This document shows, in pieces, positions 1-8,152 of a stretch of DNA of 64,000 bases. Origin of the DNA: Sphaerisporangium aureirubrum (lineage in GTDB: Bacteria; Actinomycetota; Actinomycetes; Streptosporangiales; Streptosporangiaceae); contig NZ_JBHSRF010000034.1 of NCBI RefSeq assembly GCF_042658925.1, forward strand, positions 1 through 64,000, written 5' to 3'. The stretch's first letter is position 1; every line of letters starts with the position of its first letter. Under the pieces are notes generated by a model. That model saw only the letters and a program-made list of their open reading frames with translations, did not search any database and was not told where the DNA came from. The translations under genes were made by a program, and so were the position numbers.

Positions 1-2
1 AG

Positions 3-827
3 TTCCTGTTCGGGGACGAGGACGCGCTGATCATGCTGGACATGTCCGAGTTCATGGAGAAGCACACCGTCTCGCGGCTGTTCGGCTCCCCGCCCGGTTA
101 CGTCGGGTACGAGGAGGGCGGCCAGCTCACCGAGAAGGTCCGCCGCAAGCCGTTCTCCGTCGTCCTGTTCGACGAGATCGAGAAGGCGCACGGCGACATC
201 TTCAACTCGCTGCTGCAGGTGCTGGAGGACGGCCGGCTGACCGACGCGCAGGGCCGGGTCGTCGACTTCAAGAACACCGTCATCATCATGACGACCAACC
301 TCGGCAGCCGCGTCATCTCCAAGAGCGTCAGCCTGGGGTTCTCCACCATGGACGACAGCGACTCGATGCACAACCGGATGAAGTCGCAGGTCCAGGAGGA
401 GCTGAAGCAGCACTTCCGGCCCGAGTTCCTCAACCGGATCGACGACATCGTGGTCTTCCACCAGCTGACGCAGAAAGAGATCATCCAGATCGTCGACCTG
501 ATGCTCGCCGGCCTCGCCGTCCGCCTGCGCGACCGCGACATGGACCTGGAGGTCACCGCCGAGGCCAAGGCCCTGCTCGCCGAGCGCGGCTACGACCCGG
601 TGCTCGGGGCCCGGCCGCTGCGCCGCACCATCCAGCGCGAGCTGGAGGACACGCTGTCGGAGAAGATCCTGTACGGCGACCTGCGTCCCGGCCACATCGT
701 CAAGATCGCCGCCGAGGGCGACGTCCTCACCTTCACCGGCGCCGAACGGCCTCTCATCCCCGAACCCCCCGCCCCGCCCGCCGCCGAGCCCGGCGCGGCG
801 GCCGAACTCGAACCGACGCGAACCTAG
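3..827 (+). CDS. clpC: ClpC-type AAA+ unfoldase, C-terminal part
   Basis: This is the 3' end of a Hsp100 unfoldase that feeds proteins to the ClpP protease in the cytosol. The frame is open from base 3, so the gene begins left of the window; 274 residues are visible. They hold the second AAA+ module: the GYVGYEEGGQLTE pore-loop region, Walker B (VVLFDEIEKAH), sensor 1 (IIMTTNLGS), the FRPEFLNRIDD arginine-finger region and sensor 2 (GARPLRR). A Pro/Ala/Glu-rich tail of about 30 residues follows. ClpC rather than ClpB is favoured by the overall resemblance of the D2 and tail region, but the diagnostic N-domain and middle domain are outside the window. It is a housekeeping gene and marks the left flank of the accessory region. 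Confidence 0.93.
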   Translation, partial: FLFGDEDALIMLDMSEFMEKHTVSRLFGSPPGYVGYEEGGQLTEKVRRKPFSVVLFDEIEKAHGDIFNSLLQVLEDGRLTDAQGRVVDFKNTVIIMTTNLGSRVISKSVSLGFSTMDDSDSMHNRMKSQVQEELKQHFRPEFLNRIDDIVVFHQLTQKEIIQIVDLMLAGLAVRLRDRDMDLEVTAEAKALLAERGYDPVLGARPLRRTIQRELEDTLSEKILYGDLRPGHIVKIAAEGDVLTFTGAERPLIPEPPAPPAAEPGAAAELEPTRT

Positions 828-881
828 ATGGACCGCCATGCCCCTCCTCGGGTGGAACTGCAAGACATGCGGAGCTGATGC

Positions 882-2093
882 ATGAACGTGCTCGTCATCG
901 GGGGCGGCATCGGCGGCCTCTGCACCGCGCTCGGCCTGGCCCGCCGCGGGTACCGGGTCCGGGTGTTCGACCAGAGCGACCCGGCCGAGCACGCCGGCTC
1001 CGGCCTGGTGCTGTCCCCCAACGGCATCAGGGCCCTGGACCGCCTCTCCCCCGAGGCCGGCCAGAAGGTGCGCGCCGAGGCGGTACCCGGCCCGCATCGG
1101 TTCAACTACGTCTCGCACACCGGCAAGGTCAAGGTGCGCATCGAGCCGACCGACCTGGTGGCCAAATGGAAGGCCCCCCTGGTCGCCATGCGCCGCCGCC
1201 TGCTGCACCGCATCCTGCTGGACTGCCTGCCCCCCGGCGCGCTCACCCTCGGCAGCCGGTTCGTCCAGGCCAAGGAGACCGGTGACGAGGTGACCGCCCG
1301 GTTCGCCGACGGCTCCACCGCCCGCGGCGACCTTCTGGTGGGCGCCGACGGCGTCTGGTCCATGGCCCGCCACCACCTCGGCACCAAACGCACCCCCCGC
1401 TACCTCGGCATCAGCTCCGTCCGCGGCATCACCCCCGCCCCCGAGCACACCTACCCCGGCGGCTTCTTCTCCCAGGGCCCCGGCCTCCAGATCTTCGCCA
1501 ACCCCCTGAGGAACGGCGACCTCTACTGGGCCGCCACCCTGAACGCCGCCGAACACGAATGGCCCCAGCTCCACCCCGAGTACGCCAGGGAACGCCTCTC
1601 CCGCATGGTCAAGGACTGGCACGCACCCATCCCCGACCTGGTCGCCGAAACCCCCACCGGCCAGCTGGTGGTCACCGACATCCACGACATGAACACCCTC
1701 CCCACGTGGACCACCCCCCGGATGGCGCTACTGGGGGACGCGGCCCACCCCATGGCCCCCTTCCTGGGCCAGGGCGCCAACGCCGCCATAGAAGACGCCG
1801 CCGTCTTCTGCACCCTCCTCCCCGACCTCGCCCCCACCCCCGCCGTGACCGCCCACTCCCTCCCCGCCCCCACCACCCAGATGGCCGTGGCCACCGCCCC
1901 CGACGCCCTCCGCGCCTACGAGACGGCCCGAGTCCCCCGCACCACCCGCCTGAGCAAGATGTCCCGCCGCATAGGCATGGCCGGCCAGTGGGAGAACCCC
2001 ACCGCCATAGCGATCCGCGACACCATGATGAAACTGGCCTTCAAATACGGCGGCGAAGGCCCCGACACCTGGCTCTACGGCTACGAGACCTGA
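882..2093 (+). CDS. FAD-dependent aromatic-type monooxygenase
   Basis: A class A flavoprotein monooxygenase of 403 residues, of the salicylate hydroxylase/UbiH type, which uses NAD(P)H and O2 to hydroxylate or epoxidise small molecules. The N-terminal Rossmann motif is VIGGGIGG (residues 5-12), a DG motif lies near residue 155 (VGADGVW), and the second FAD motif GDAAHPMAPFLGQG begins near residue 285. Length fits the family. The ATG at 882 is 54 bp after clpC. The substrate cannot be read from the sequence. It may be an outlying tailoring enzyme of the neighbouring cluster, but it is separated from it by the acetyltransferase and toxin-antitoxin genes, so this is only a possibility. Confidence 0.88.
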   Translation: MNVLVIGGGIGGLCTALGLARRGYRVRVFDQSDPAEHAGSGLVLSPNGIRALDRLSPEAGQKVRAEAVPGPHRFNYVSHTGKVKVRIEPTDLVAKWKAPLVAMRRRLLHRILLDCLPPGALTLGSRFVQAKETGDEVTARFADGSTARGDLLVGADGVWSMARHHLGTKRTPRYLGISSVRGITPAPEHTYPGGFFSQGPGLQIFANPLRNGDLYWAATLNAAEHEWPQLHPEYARERLSRMVKDWHAPIPDLVAETPTGQLVVTDIHDMNTLPTWTTPRMALLGDAAHPMAPFLGQGANAAIEDAAVFCTLLPDLAPTPAVTAHSLPAPTTQMAVATAPDALRAYETARVPRTTRLSKMSRRIGMAGQWENPTAIAIRDTMMKLAFKYGGEGPDTWLYGYET

Positions 2094-2121
2094 TCGCTTC
2101 CGCACCCCTGTGTCTCGTCCG

Positions 2122-2883
2122 TCACCGCGCTCTGAACACGGTCCAGGTCTCGACGACGCGGAAGCCCATCGACTCGTAGAGCGGCAGGCCCATCGCGGAG
2201 GCGTGCAGGAAGGCCGCGCCCGCTCCGGCCGCGACGCCGTCCCGCAGCACCGCCTCGGTGACCGCCCGGCCCAGGCCGCGGCCCCGTGCGGCCGGGAGGA
2301 CGGCGATGTTGAACACACCGACCGCGCCGGGGACTCGTATCCCGAGCCCGGTACCGGCGGCCCGTCCGGACTCCTCGGCCAGATACCCGGTGATGGGACC
2401 GGCGTCGAGCACGCCCCCGCCCATCAACGAGTCGAGCATGTCCTCATGGACTTCGAACCCCCGGGTGAGAGCCTCGGTGTAGAGATCGCTCTCGTCCGCG
2501 CCGACCCGGCGCACCGCCTTCCGCTCCCCCGCCCCGGCCCGGAACACCAGGTCGTCCGCGGCACAGACCAGAAACGGCAGATCGCCGCGTTCGACCAGCC
2601 CGTGCCGTGCCGCCAGACCGGCGACCTCGTCGCTCACCTCACCGCGAACCATGATCGACCACGGCACCCCCTGCCGGCCGGCCTCGGCCGCCACCTCGTC
2701 GAGCGCCCCGAGATCCGGCTCCCGTGCCGTGTCGTAAACCGCGTTCAGTATCGCGAGACCGGCACGCGTCATCGCCGCACGCGCGGTACCCCGCTCGGCG
2801 TACCAGCCCTTCGGAGTCACTCCGCAGAGGAACTCGAAGGCCTCGAAGTACGCCGCCGCCATGCGGTCAGCGATGGTGTCCAT
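2122..2883 (-). CDS. GNAT-family N-acetyltransferase
   Basis: A predicted acetyltransferase of 253 residues. The acetyl-CoA-binding signature VLPAARGRGLGRAV lies around residue 195-208, followed by a GFRVVETW end typical of the fold. The N-terminal half resembles the variable recognition part of stand-alone GNAT proteins and gives no substrate. The frame is open 20 codons further upstream, but the ATG at 2883 was chosen because GGGGAG stands 8 nt before it. It converges on the monooxygenase with 28 bp between the stops. Role unknown. Confidence 0.8.
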   Translation of the reverse strand: MDTIADRMAAAYFEAFEFLCGVTPKGWYAERGTARAAMTRAGLAILNAVYDTAREPDLGALDEVAAEAGRQGVPWSIMVRGEVSDEVAGLAARHGLVERGDLPFLVCAADDLVFRAGAGERKAVRRVGADESDLYTEALTRGFEVHEDMLDSLMGGGVLDAGPITGYLAEESGRAAGTGLGIRVPGAVGVFNIAVLPAARGRGLGRAVTEAVLRDGVAAGAGAAFLHASAMGLPLYESMGFRVVETWTVFRAR

Positions 2884-3123
2884 CGGCTGTCTCCCCGTGT
2901 CTCCGCCAAGCCGCCACCAACATATAGGACATGTCCGACTCAACGTAAAGGGCGTTCCTAATCGGGCGAAGAGGGTGGCTCGACCGGCTCGCGGCGTCGG
3001 CTCCTCCGGAAAGCAGCCGGAGCTGTGACACCAGGCGATTTCCCTGAGCCCCAGGTCCGCGAGCCGGCGGGTGCCATCATTGGTGGTGCCCTATCCAACT
3101 CTTGATCTTTTCGGGGAACAGCG

Positions 3124-3858
3124 GTGAGCAGCGTTGGGGTACAGCCCCGCACTCAACGGCGACCATCGGGGGAGGTGCTGGCCGTGGCGCATCCGGTCCC
3201 TACACTGGACCTCGTGTCGGCGTCCGTGCCTCTTCGTGGACCAGCCGCAACCGTCGTCTATCTTCTGGCGGCCGCGCGGGCGAACGGCATGCGGGTCAAT
3301 CGCACAAAACTCACGAAGCTTCTCTATCTCGCCGATCTTCGCGCGGTCGAGCAGGGGATCGCTCCCGGGTCGGGTGTCGAGTGGCGGTGGCGCGGCCACG
3401 GGCCGCACAGTCTCCGGCTCGGTGAGGTCGAGCGGGACCTGCGTGAAGCGGGGGTCGTCCTGGTCGAGGAGAACGCCGATCCGTTCGCGGGTCACCGCGA
3501 GTTCGTCATCCACCTGGTGGACGCCCCGCACGTCGAAATCGACGCCGGGTTCGCCGAGGTCGTCGACGATGTGCTCGCCGACTACGGGCGATGGTCGGCT
3601 GGCCAGCTCCGCGACCTCGCCTACCAGACGTCTCCCATGCAGGAGGCCGTCAAGCAGGGCGAGCGCGAGGTGCGGCTCGACCTCGCGGGGGGACCGCCCC
3701 TGCCCGATCTCGGCCCGGGCCTGGCCCGCCTGCGGGAGTGGGCCCGCCGCAATCCACTGCCCGACGACGAGCCGGGCGGCGTCGACGACCTCGTGGAGGA
3801 GAGCCGGCAGTTCGCCGAGCACCGCACCGAGGCGACCCGGAACCTCCTGGAGGACTAG
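3124..3858 (+). CDS. Panacea (DUF4065-like) antitoxin
   Basis: Probable antitoxin of a type II toxin-antitoxin pair. Residues from about 35 onward match the Panacea/SocA-like fold: TVVYLLAAARANGMRVNRTKLTKLLYLADL, then a conserved segment ending in the YGRWSAGQLRDLAYQTSPMQEA region. Panacea domains are known as exchangeable antitoxins for many toxin folds. The protein is 244 residues from the GTG at 3124; an internal GTG near 3181 would give a shorter form and the true start is not settled. The stop codon overlaps the toxin GTG by one base (TAGTG) with CTGGAGGA just upstream, so translation is coupled. A long, weakly conserved C-terminal helix region may contact the toxin. Confidence 0.72.
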   Translation: MSSVGVQPRTQRRPSGEVLAVAHPVPTLDLVSASVPLRGPAATVVYLLAAARANGMRVNRTKLTKLLYLADLRAVEQGIAPGSGVEWRWRGHGPHSLRLGEVERDLREAGVVLVEENADPFAGHREFVIHLVDAPHVEIDAGFAEVVDDVLADYGRWSAGQLRDLAYQTSPMQEAVKQGEREVRLDLAGGPPLPDLGPGLARLREWARRNPLPDDEPGGVDDLVEESRQFAEHRTEATRNLLED

Positions 3859-4232
3859 TGCCGGGCCCCTACGTCACCGGCGGTGTCTACCTCGTGAGGG
3901 ACAAGGCGCTACGTCTGCTCCCCGAGGAAGAACGAGTCGTTCACGATGAACGCCGTCCCGTGGTCGTGGTGACCGGTCACCGGTCCAACGGCGACCCCGA
4001 CTGGCCGTTCGTACTCGCCTGCCCTGTCTCGGGCTCGACGTCCCGGCGCACCCGCTTCGACGTCCAGCTCGCCCAGGGACAAGGCGGCGCCCAGAAGAAG
4101 TGCTGGATTCGCGTACCCGCGGTTCAACCCCTCGCCAAGGCGGTCCTCGAGGACAGGAGCGGGACCTTGGATGAGGACCTTCTGACGCAGGTCCAAGCTC
4201 GGCTCGCTCAGTACATGGGGTTGATCGACTGA
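3858..4232 (+). CDS. PemK/MazF-like toxin
   Basis: A 124-residue protein with the layout of the MazF/PemK endoribonuclease fold: an N-terminal strand (GGVYLVRDK), a central RRPVVVVTGHRSN strand, VLACPVSGSTS, a strand-turn FDVQLAQG, a basic KKCWIRVPAVQPL segment and a C-terminal helix ending LAQYMGLID. In known members this fold cuts mRNA; a conserved Arg/Ser-Thr pair in the second and third strands matches the RR and SGSTS positions. It starts at a GTG overlapping the antitoxin stop and shares its ribosome site. The order antitoxin then toxin is usual. The identification rests on fold-level motifs, not on close similarity. Confidence 0.68.
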   Translation: MPGPYVTGGVYLVRDKALRLLPEEERVVHDERRPVVVVTGHRSNGDPDWPFVLACPVSGSTSRRTRFDVQLAQGQGGAQKKCWIRVPAVQPLAKAVLEDRSGTLDEDLLTQVQARLAQYMGLID

Positions 4233-4256
4233 GCGTGGCGGGCCGGAGACGGCATG

Positions 4257-4289
4257 CCGAAGGCCCACCGCGGTGTGGTGGGCCTTCGG
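4257..4289. terminator. Bidirectional hairpin terminator
   Basis: A perfect 13-bp stem (CCGAAGGCCCACC pairing with GGTGGGCCTTCGG) with a 7-nt loop lies between the toxin gene and the convergent VOC gene. It has no long T run on either side, as is common in actinomycetes, and probably ends both transcripts. Confidence 0.75.
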
Positions 4290-4311
4290 GGGACCGCTTG
4301 GGGGGAAGCGG

Positions 4312-4689
4312 TCAGTCTTTGGGCTGGATCAAGAAGAACTCGTTGCCGTCGGGGTCTACGAAGGCCGAGTGCCAGGCCCAGGACTGGTCTTCCGGCTCGG
4401 TGGTGAAGTGGACGCCTCGGGAGGTCAGGAGTTCGTGGTCGGACTTGATGTCGTCGGTGATGAGCTGGATGTCGGTGAAGATGCCGATCTTTTCCTCGCT
4501 GCCCACCGGGAAGTCGGCGGTGGCGAGGACGATGGTGGTCTTGGCGCCGGGTGGCGCGACCTCTATCCAGCGCATGGGGCCCATGGAGTCGTCACGGCGT
4601 AGTTCGAAACCGAGTTTGCCGACGTAGAAGTCGACGGCGACGTCCTGGTCGCGGACGAAGACGTCTACGGTTCCTACGTGGGTGATCAT
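4312..4689 (-). CDS. VOC-family (glyoxalase/bleomycin-resistance fold) protein
   Basis: A single-copy vicinal-oxygen-chelate protein of 125 residues with the usual pattern: VGTVDVFVRDQDVAVDFYVGKLGF at the start, IEVAPPGAKTTIVLA in the middle, FTDIQLITDDIKSDHELLTSRGVHFTTEP, and the FVDPDGNEFFLIQ end. Such proteins act as dimeric metalloenzymes or as drug-binding resistance proteins. It lies just outside the NmrA-like gene, on the same strand as the left arm of the cluster. Because VOC proteins protect some enediyne producers by binding the product, a resistance role is conceivable, but nothing in the sequence proves it. Confidence 0.85.
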   Translation of the reverse strand: MITHVGTVDVFVRDQDVAVDFYVGKLGFELRRDDSMGPMRWIEVAPPGAKTTIVLATADFPVGSEEKIGIFTDIQLITDDIKSDHELLTSRGVHFTTEPEDQSWAWHSAFVDPDGNEFFLIQPKD

Positions 4690-4788
4690 CTGGGCCTCCT
4701 GGGCGGTGGATACGGACGGTATGCCCCGTGGTTCTATCAGTGACGAGGCGCGCCCGTCTGCCTCATCGGGTAGCGGGCGCGCCGGGTG

Positions 4789-5631
4789 TCACCGGAAGGC
4801 GGGGAGGTGGTCGGCGAGCCATTGGTCGAAGGAGCGGGAGGGCTTGCCGGTGAGCTCCTCGACCGAGTTGTAGACCTTGGCCCAGCGGCCGCTGTCGTCG
4901 GCCAGGACCGACTGGACGGCGTCGATGAGCTCCTCGGGGGCGCCGAGCATGACCCAGTTGTCGCGGGCCTGCTGGGCGGTGAGCTGCTGGAACTCGATGG
5001 GGCGGCCCAGAGCGGCGGAGATCTTGGCCACGCGCTCCTTCGGAGTGAGCGCCTCGGGCCCGGTGATGGGGTACGACCTGCCCTCGTGGCCGTCGGTGGT
5101 GAGCACCACGGCGGCGACGGCGCCGATGTCGCGCGGGTCGATCATCGCCTGCCGGGTGTCGCCGTGCGGCTCGCGCACGACGCCCTCGCCCCTGATGCCC
5201 CAGATCCAGTAGAACGTGTTGGACATGAACTCCCCGGGCTGAAGGATCGTCCAGGGGATGCCCGACTCCTTCACCGAGCGCTCGCCCGCAAGGTGCCAGC
5301 GGGTGATCGCGTCGGGGGCGTCGTCGATGGTGCCGAGGCCCGAGATCTTGACCAGGTGGCGCACCCCGGTGCCCTTGGCGGCGGCCACGATGGCGGCGTC
5401 GTGCGCGGGGGCGTGGTGGCTCGGCGCGAGCATGAAGACGCGCTCGACGCCCTCCAGCGCTCCGGGCAGCGTGTCAGGCTTGTCGACGTCGGCGACGTAC
5501 ACGTCGACCGAGGGGTCGAACTTCGCCTTGTCCGGGTTGCGGGTCAGCGCGCGGACCTTGGCGCCGGCCTCGACGAGGTGGGAGACGACGTGGTTGCCCA
5601 CGGCCCCGGTGGCCCCGGTTACCAGAATCAT
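4789..5631 (-). CDS. NmrA-like NAD(P)-binding reductase
   Basis: A 280-residue atypical short-chain dehydrogenase. The N-terminal dinucleotide motif is MILVTGATGAVGNHVV, followed by VRALTRNPDKA and a DVDKPDTL segment typical of NmrA/quinone-oxidoreductase-2 proteins; VKISGLGT and WTILQPGEFMSN follow. The Tyr-xxx-Lys of classical SDRs is absent, as in this subfamily, so it may be a reductase on quinone-like substrates or a redox sensor. Start chosen at the ATG preceded by CGGAG. It follows the P450 by 26 bp and is likely the last gene of the O-methyltransferase-P450 unit driven from 8.02 kb. Confidence 0.85.
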   Translation of the reverse strand: MILVTGATGAVGNHVVSHLVEAGAKVRALTRNPDKAKFDPSVDVYVADVDKPDTLPGALEGVERVFMLAPSHHAPAHDAAIVAAAKGTGVRHLVKISGLGTIDDAPDAITRWHLAGERSVKESGIPWTILQPGEFMSNTFYWIWGIRGEGVVREPHGDTRQAMIDPRDIGAVAAVVLTTDGHEGRSYPITGPEALTPKERVAKISAALGRPIEFQQLTAQQARDNWVMLGAPEELIDAVQSVLADDSGRWAKVYNSVEELTGKPSRSFDQWLADHLPAFR

Positions 5632-5657
5632 GGATCGGATCTCCGTTCGACGGTGTC

Positions 5658-6926
5658 TCAGCCGGTGGTGGGCCAGCTGACGGGCAGGCTGGTCACGCAG
5701 CGCAGCACCGGGATGGGGAGGTAGAACTCGGGCTCGAAGTCCTCGGGCAGCCGCGCGTCCGGGATGGTGTCGAGCAGCACCTCGATGCCGGTGCGGATCG
5801 CCATGCGCGACCAGCCGGCGCCCACGCAGTAGTGCGCGCCGCGCCCGAACGCCACGTGACGGGCGAGGCCGGGCCGCTGCGGGTCGTACGACTCGGGCGA
5901 CGGGAACGCCTCGGGGTCGCGGTTGGCGGCCTGGTAGGTCACCGCGACCATGGCGCCCTTGGGGATGCGGGTGCCGCTCAGCTCGATGTCGCCGGCGGCG
6001 GTGCGCGGCAGCCACTGGGTGGGGCCCTCCAGCCGCAGCCCCTCCTCGACGGCCCCGGCGAGCAGGTCGCGGTCGGCCAGCACGGCCTCCCAGCGCTTGG
6101 GCTCGCTGAGCAGCACGAGCAGCACGTTGGCCAGCCCGTCCACGGTGTTGGCGGCGCCCGCGGAGATGAGCTCCATGGTGCACCAGGCGATCTCGGCCAT
6201 GCTGAGCTTGTCGCCGGCGTCGGCCTCGGCGAGCGCGAGCCGGGTCAGCATGTCCTGGCGCGGGCTGGCGCGGCGATCCTCGACGGCCCGCTCGTACCAG
6301 CGCTGGTACTCCACGATCTGCGCGGCGGCCTGGCGCTGGTCCTCGACGGGCAGGCCGGGGATGAACAGCATCTCCCACAGCCCGTTCCACTGCAGGACCT
6401 GGTCCTGCTCGTCACGGGGCACGCCGAGGAAGTCCAGCAGGGCGCGGTTGGCCAGCGGGCGCACGTACTGCTCCAGCAGCTCCGCCGAGCCCCCGGTGAG
6501 CCCGGCGGCGAGCTCTTCGGCCGCCGCCCGGGTCAGCGGCGCGTTCTCGGCGACGCGCTGCTGGGAGAGGCCCTGGCCGACGAGCGTGCGCATGCGGGTG
6601 TGCTCGGGCGGGTCGGTGTTGTACAGCGTGGTGCTGAGCGGCAGGCCCTTGGCCAGCTCCTCCAGCACCTCGGGCGGGATGCCGGGGCCGTTCTTGTCCT
6701 CGCCGGAGCTGAACTTGTCCGGGTGCTCCAGGATGTACGCGACGTCCTCGTGCTTGGTGACGACGTACACGGCGCCGGCGTCCTCGGCGTCGTCGACCAT
6801 CCACTCGTCGGACCCCATGGAGCTCTTGTACACCGGGCACTCGCCGCGCAGCCGGTCCCAGATGGGGTACGGGTCCTTGGTCTGCTCGGGGTCGAAGGGG
6901 CTGAAGTGCAGGTCCGCCGCGGTCAT
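5658..6926 (-). CDS. Cytochrome P450 (cluster tailoring)
   Basis: A soluble bacterial P450 of 422 residues. The heme-binding loop FGRGAHYCVGAGWSR places the axial Cys at residue 367. The I-helix reads SAGAANT, with the O2-activating Thr present but the usual acidic residue of AG(G/A)xxT-type helices changed to Asn. The ExxR motif is EEGLR. The start ATG overlaps the O-methyltransferase stop (TGATG), so the two are translationally coupled. It probably hydroxylates or couples an intermediate of the cluster; it needs ferredoxin partners that are not encoded in the window. Which substrate it acts on is not shown. Confidence 0.93.
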   Translation of the reverse strand: MTAADLHFSPFDPEQTKDPYPIWDRLRGECPVYKSSMGSDEWMVDDAEDAGAVYVVTKHEDVAYILEHPDKFSSGEDKNGPGIPPEVLEELAKGLPLSTTLYNTDPPEHTRMRTLVGQGLSQQRVAENAPLTRAAAEELAAGLTGGSAELLEQYVRPLANRALLDFLGVPRDEQDQVLQWNGLWEMLFIPGLPVEDQRQAAAQIVEYQRWYERAVEDRRASPRQDMLTRLALAEADAGDKLSMAEIAWCTMELISAGAANTVDGLANVLLVLLSEPKRWEAVLADRDLLAGAVEEGLRLEGPTQWLPRTAAGDIELSGTRIPKGAMVAVTYQAANRDPEAFPSPESYDPQRPGLARHVAFGRGAHYCVGAGWSRMAIRTGIEVLLDTIPDARLPEDFEPEFYLPIPVLRCVTSLPVSWPTTG

Positions 6927-7957
6927 CAGGAAATCACTCCCTCGACGAGGCTGTCTCCGCCGGCGGTGGCGGTGACCTTGCCGAACCTCAGACCGGCCAG
7001 CTCGAAGAGCCGCGCGAAGTCCCCGGCGCTGCGGGCCTTGCCACCGCCCACGGCCAGCATGTGCAGGTCGAGCAGGGCGACGTACTGGCCCTCGGGTCCC
7101 TCGGTGACGAGCTGCTCGATGGCGATGACCCGCGCGCCGGGGTTGGCCGCCGCGACGGCGTTGCGCAGGATCGCCGCCGCGGCGACGTCGTCCCACATGT
7201 GGAGCACGTGCTTGAAGAGGTACAGGTCGGCCGCCACCGGGATGCTCTCGCGGCAGTCGCCGGCGACCAGCTCGGCGCGGTCGGCCAGCTCGCCGCCCTC
7301 GCGCAGCTCGGCGTGGGCGTCGTAGAGCGCGGGTTCGATGTCGAACACGGCGCCGCGCAGGCCGGGGTTGCGCTGGAGCACGGCGCGGATGATGCTGCCC
7401 TGCCCGCCGCCCACGTCGACCACCTTGGAGACGCCGGTCACGTCCAGGGCGTCCACGATCGGCCCGACGGCCGCCTCGCTGATGGCGGTCATGGCGCGGT
7501 CGAACACCGCGCCGGCCTCGGGCTCGTCCTCCATGAAGTAGGAGAACAGGTCCTTGCCGTACAGCTGCGGGAACAGCGGCCTGCCGCTGCGCACCGGCTC
7601 GGCGAGCCTGCTGGACAGCTTCCAGCCCCACTCGGCGCCTTCCAGCAGCACCATGTCGAGCAGCCGCTCGGGGGCGCCGGAGCGCAGCCCGGCCGAAAGG
7701 TCGGTGTGCGCGAACGTGCACTCGTCGCCGGCGGTGCGGAACACGCCGAGGGTGGTCAGGGCGCGCATGAGGCGGAACAGGGCGTCGGGGTCCGCTCCGA
7801 CCTTGGTCGCCAGGTCGTCGATCCCCACCGGCTCGTCACCCACGGCGTCCGCCAGGCGGAGCTCGGCGGCCGCCACGACGGCGCCACTGATCTCCTTGCC
7901 GGTGAGGAATTGCATGATCTGGTTGGTAATCGATTGCCGGTCAGTACTGGTGGTCAC
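6926..7957 (-). CDS. SAM-dependent O-methyltransferase
   Basis: A class I methyltransferase of the acetylserotonin/aromatic polyketide O-methyltransferase type, 343 residues. The N-terminal part is a winged-helix dimerisation domain (LRLADAVGDEPVGIDDLATKVGADPDALFRLMRALT split around a turn). The SAM site is VVDVGGGQGSIIRA near residues 180-195, and the catalytic His lies in KHVLHMWDD. Start is a GTG at 7957 preceded by GGGGTGG; a further in-frame GTG lies 9 nt upstream. It is the first gene of a minus-strand unit with the P450 and NmrA-like genes. The shared regulatory element and -10 box lie 60-100 bp upstream. Confidence 0.9.
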   Translation of the reverse strand: MTTSTDRQSITNQIMQFLTGKEISGAVVAAAELRLADAVGDEPVGIDDLATKVGADPDALFRLMRALTTLGVFRTAGDECTFAHTDLSAGLRSGAPERLLDMVLLEGAEWGWKLSSRLAEPVRSGRPLFPQLYGKDLFSYFMEDEPEAGAVFDRAMTAISEAAVGPIVDALDVTGVSKVVDVGGGQGSIIRAVLQRNPGLRGAVFDIEPALYDAHAELREGGELADRAELVAGDCRESIPVAADLYLFKHVLHMWDDVAAAAILRNAVAAANPGARVIAIEQLVTEGPEGQYVALLDLHMLAVGGGKARSAGDFARLFELAGLRFGKVTATAGGDSLVEGVIS

Positions 7958-8017
7958 GCATGCCACCCCATTCGAGGTCGAGAAAAGAGCGTGGAGGCCC
8001 GGACAGCGCTTTTCCGC

Positions 8018-8060
8018 AGCGTATGGGGGCCGGAGAGGCACCTTCTTCTCATGGATTGCC
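8018..8060 (-). promoter_or_regulatory. Cluster promoter A: 16-bp element plus -10 box
   Basis: On the minus strand GGCAATCCATGAGAAG (8060-8045) is followed after 21 nt by TACGCT (8023-8018), 60 nt before the O-methyltransferase start. It is arranged back-to-back with promoter B, 18 bp apart, so one intergenic region serves both divergent units. The same element and spacing recur at 12.8, 21.0 and 24.2 kb. Confidence 0.7.
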
Positions 8061-8078
8061 TACGCGCGAGGGCCTGTG

Positions 8079-8121
8079 GGCAATCCGTGAGAAGGAAACG
8101 CGTACCACCCGCGGATACGTT
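8079..8121 (+). promoter_or_regulatory. Cluster promoter B: 16-bp element plus -10 box
   Basis: GGCAATCCGTGAGAAG (8079-8094) is followed after exactly 21 nt by TACGTT (8116-8121), 31 nt before the NTF2-like gene. There is no TTGACA-like -35, which suggests that an activator binding the element replaces it. Confidence 0.7.
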
Positions 8122-8152
8122 CGCAATCGAACGATCCGAAGGAGCTGCCGAG

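Noticed and set aside
3750..3764. GCAATCCACTGCCC in the antitoxin gene, partly like the 16-bp element
   Set aside because: Only the first half matches and it is inside coding sequence.
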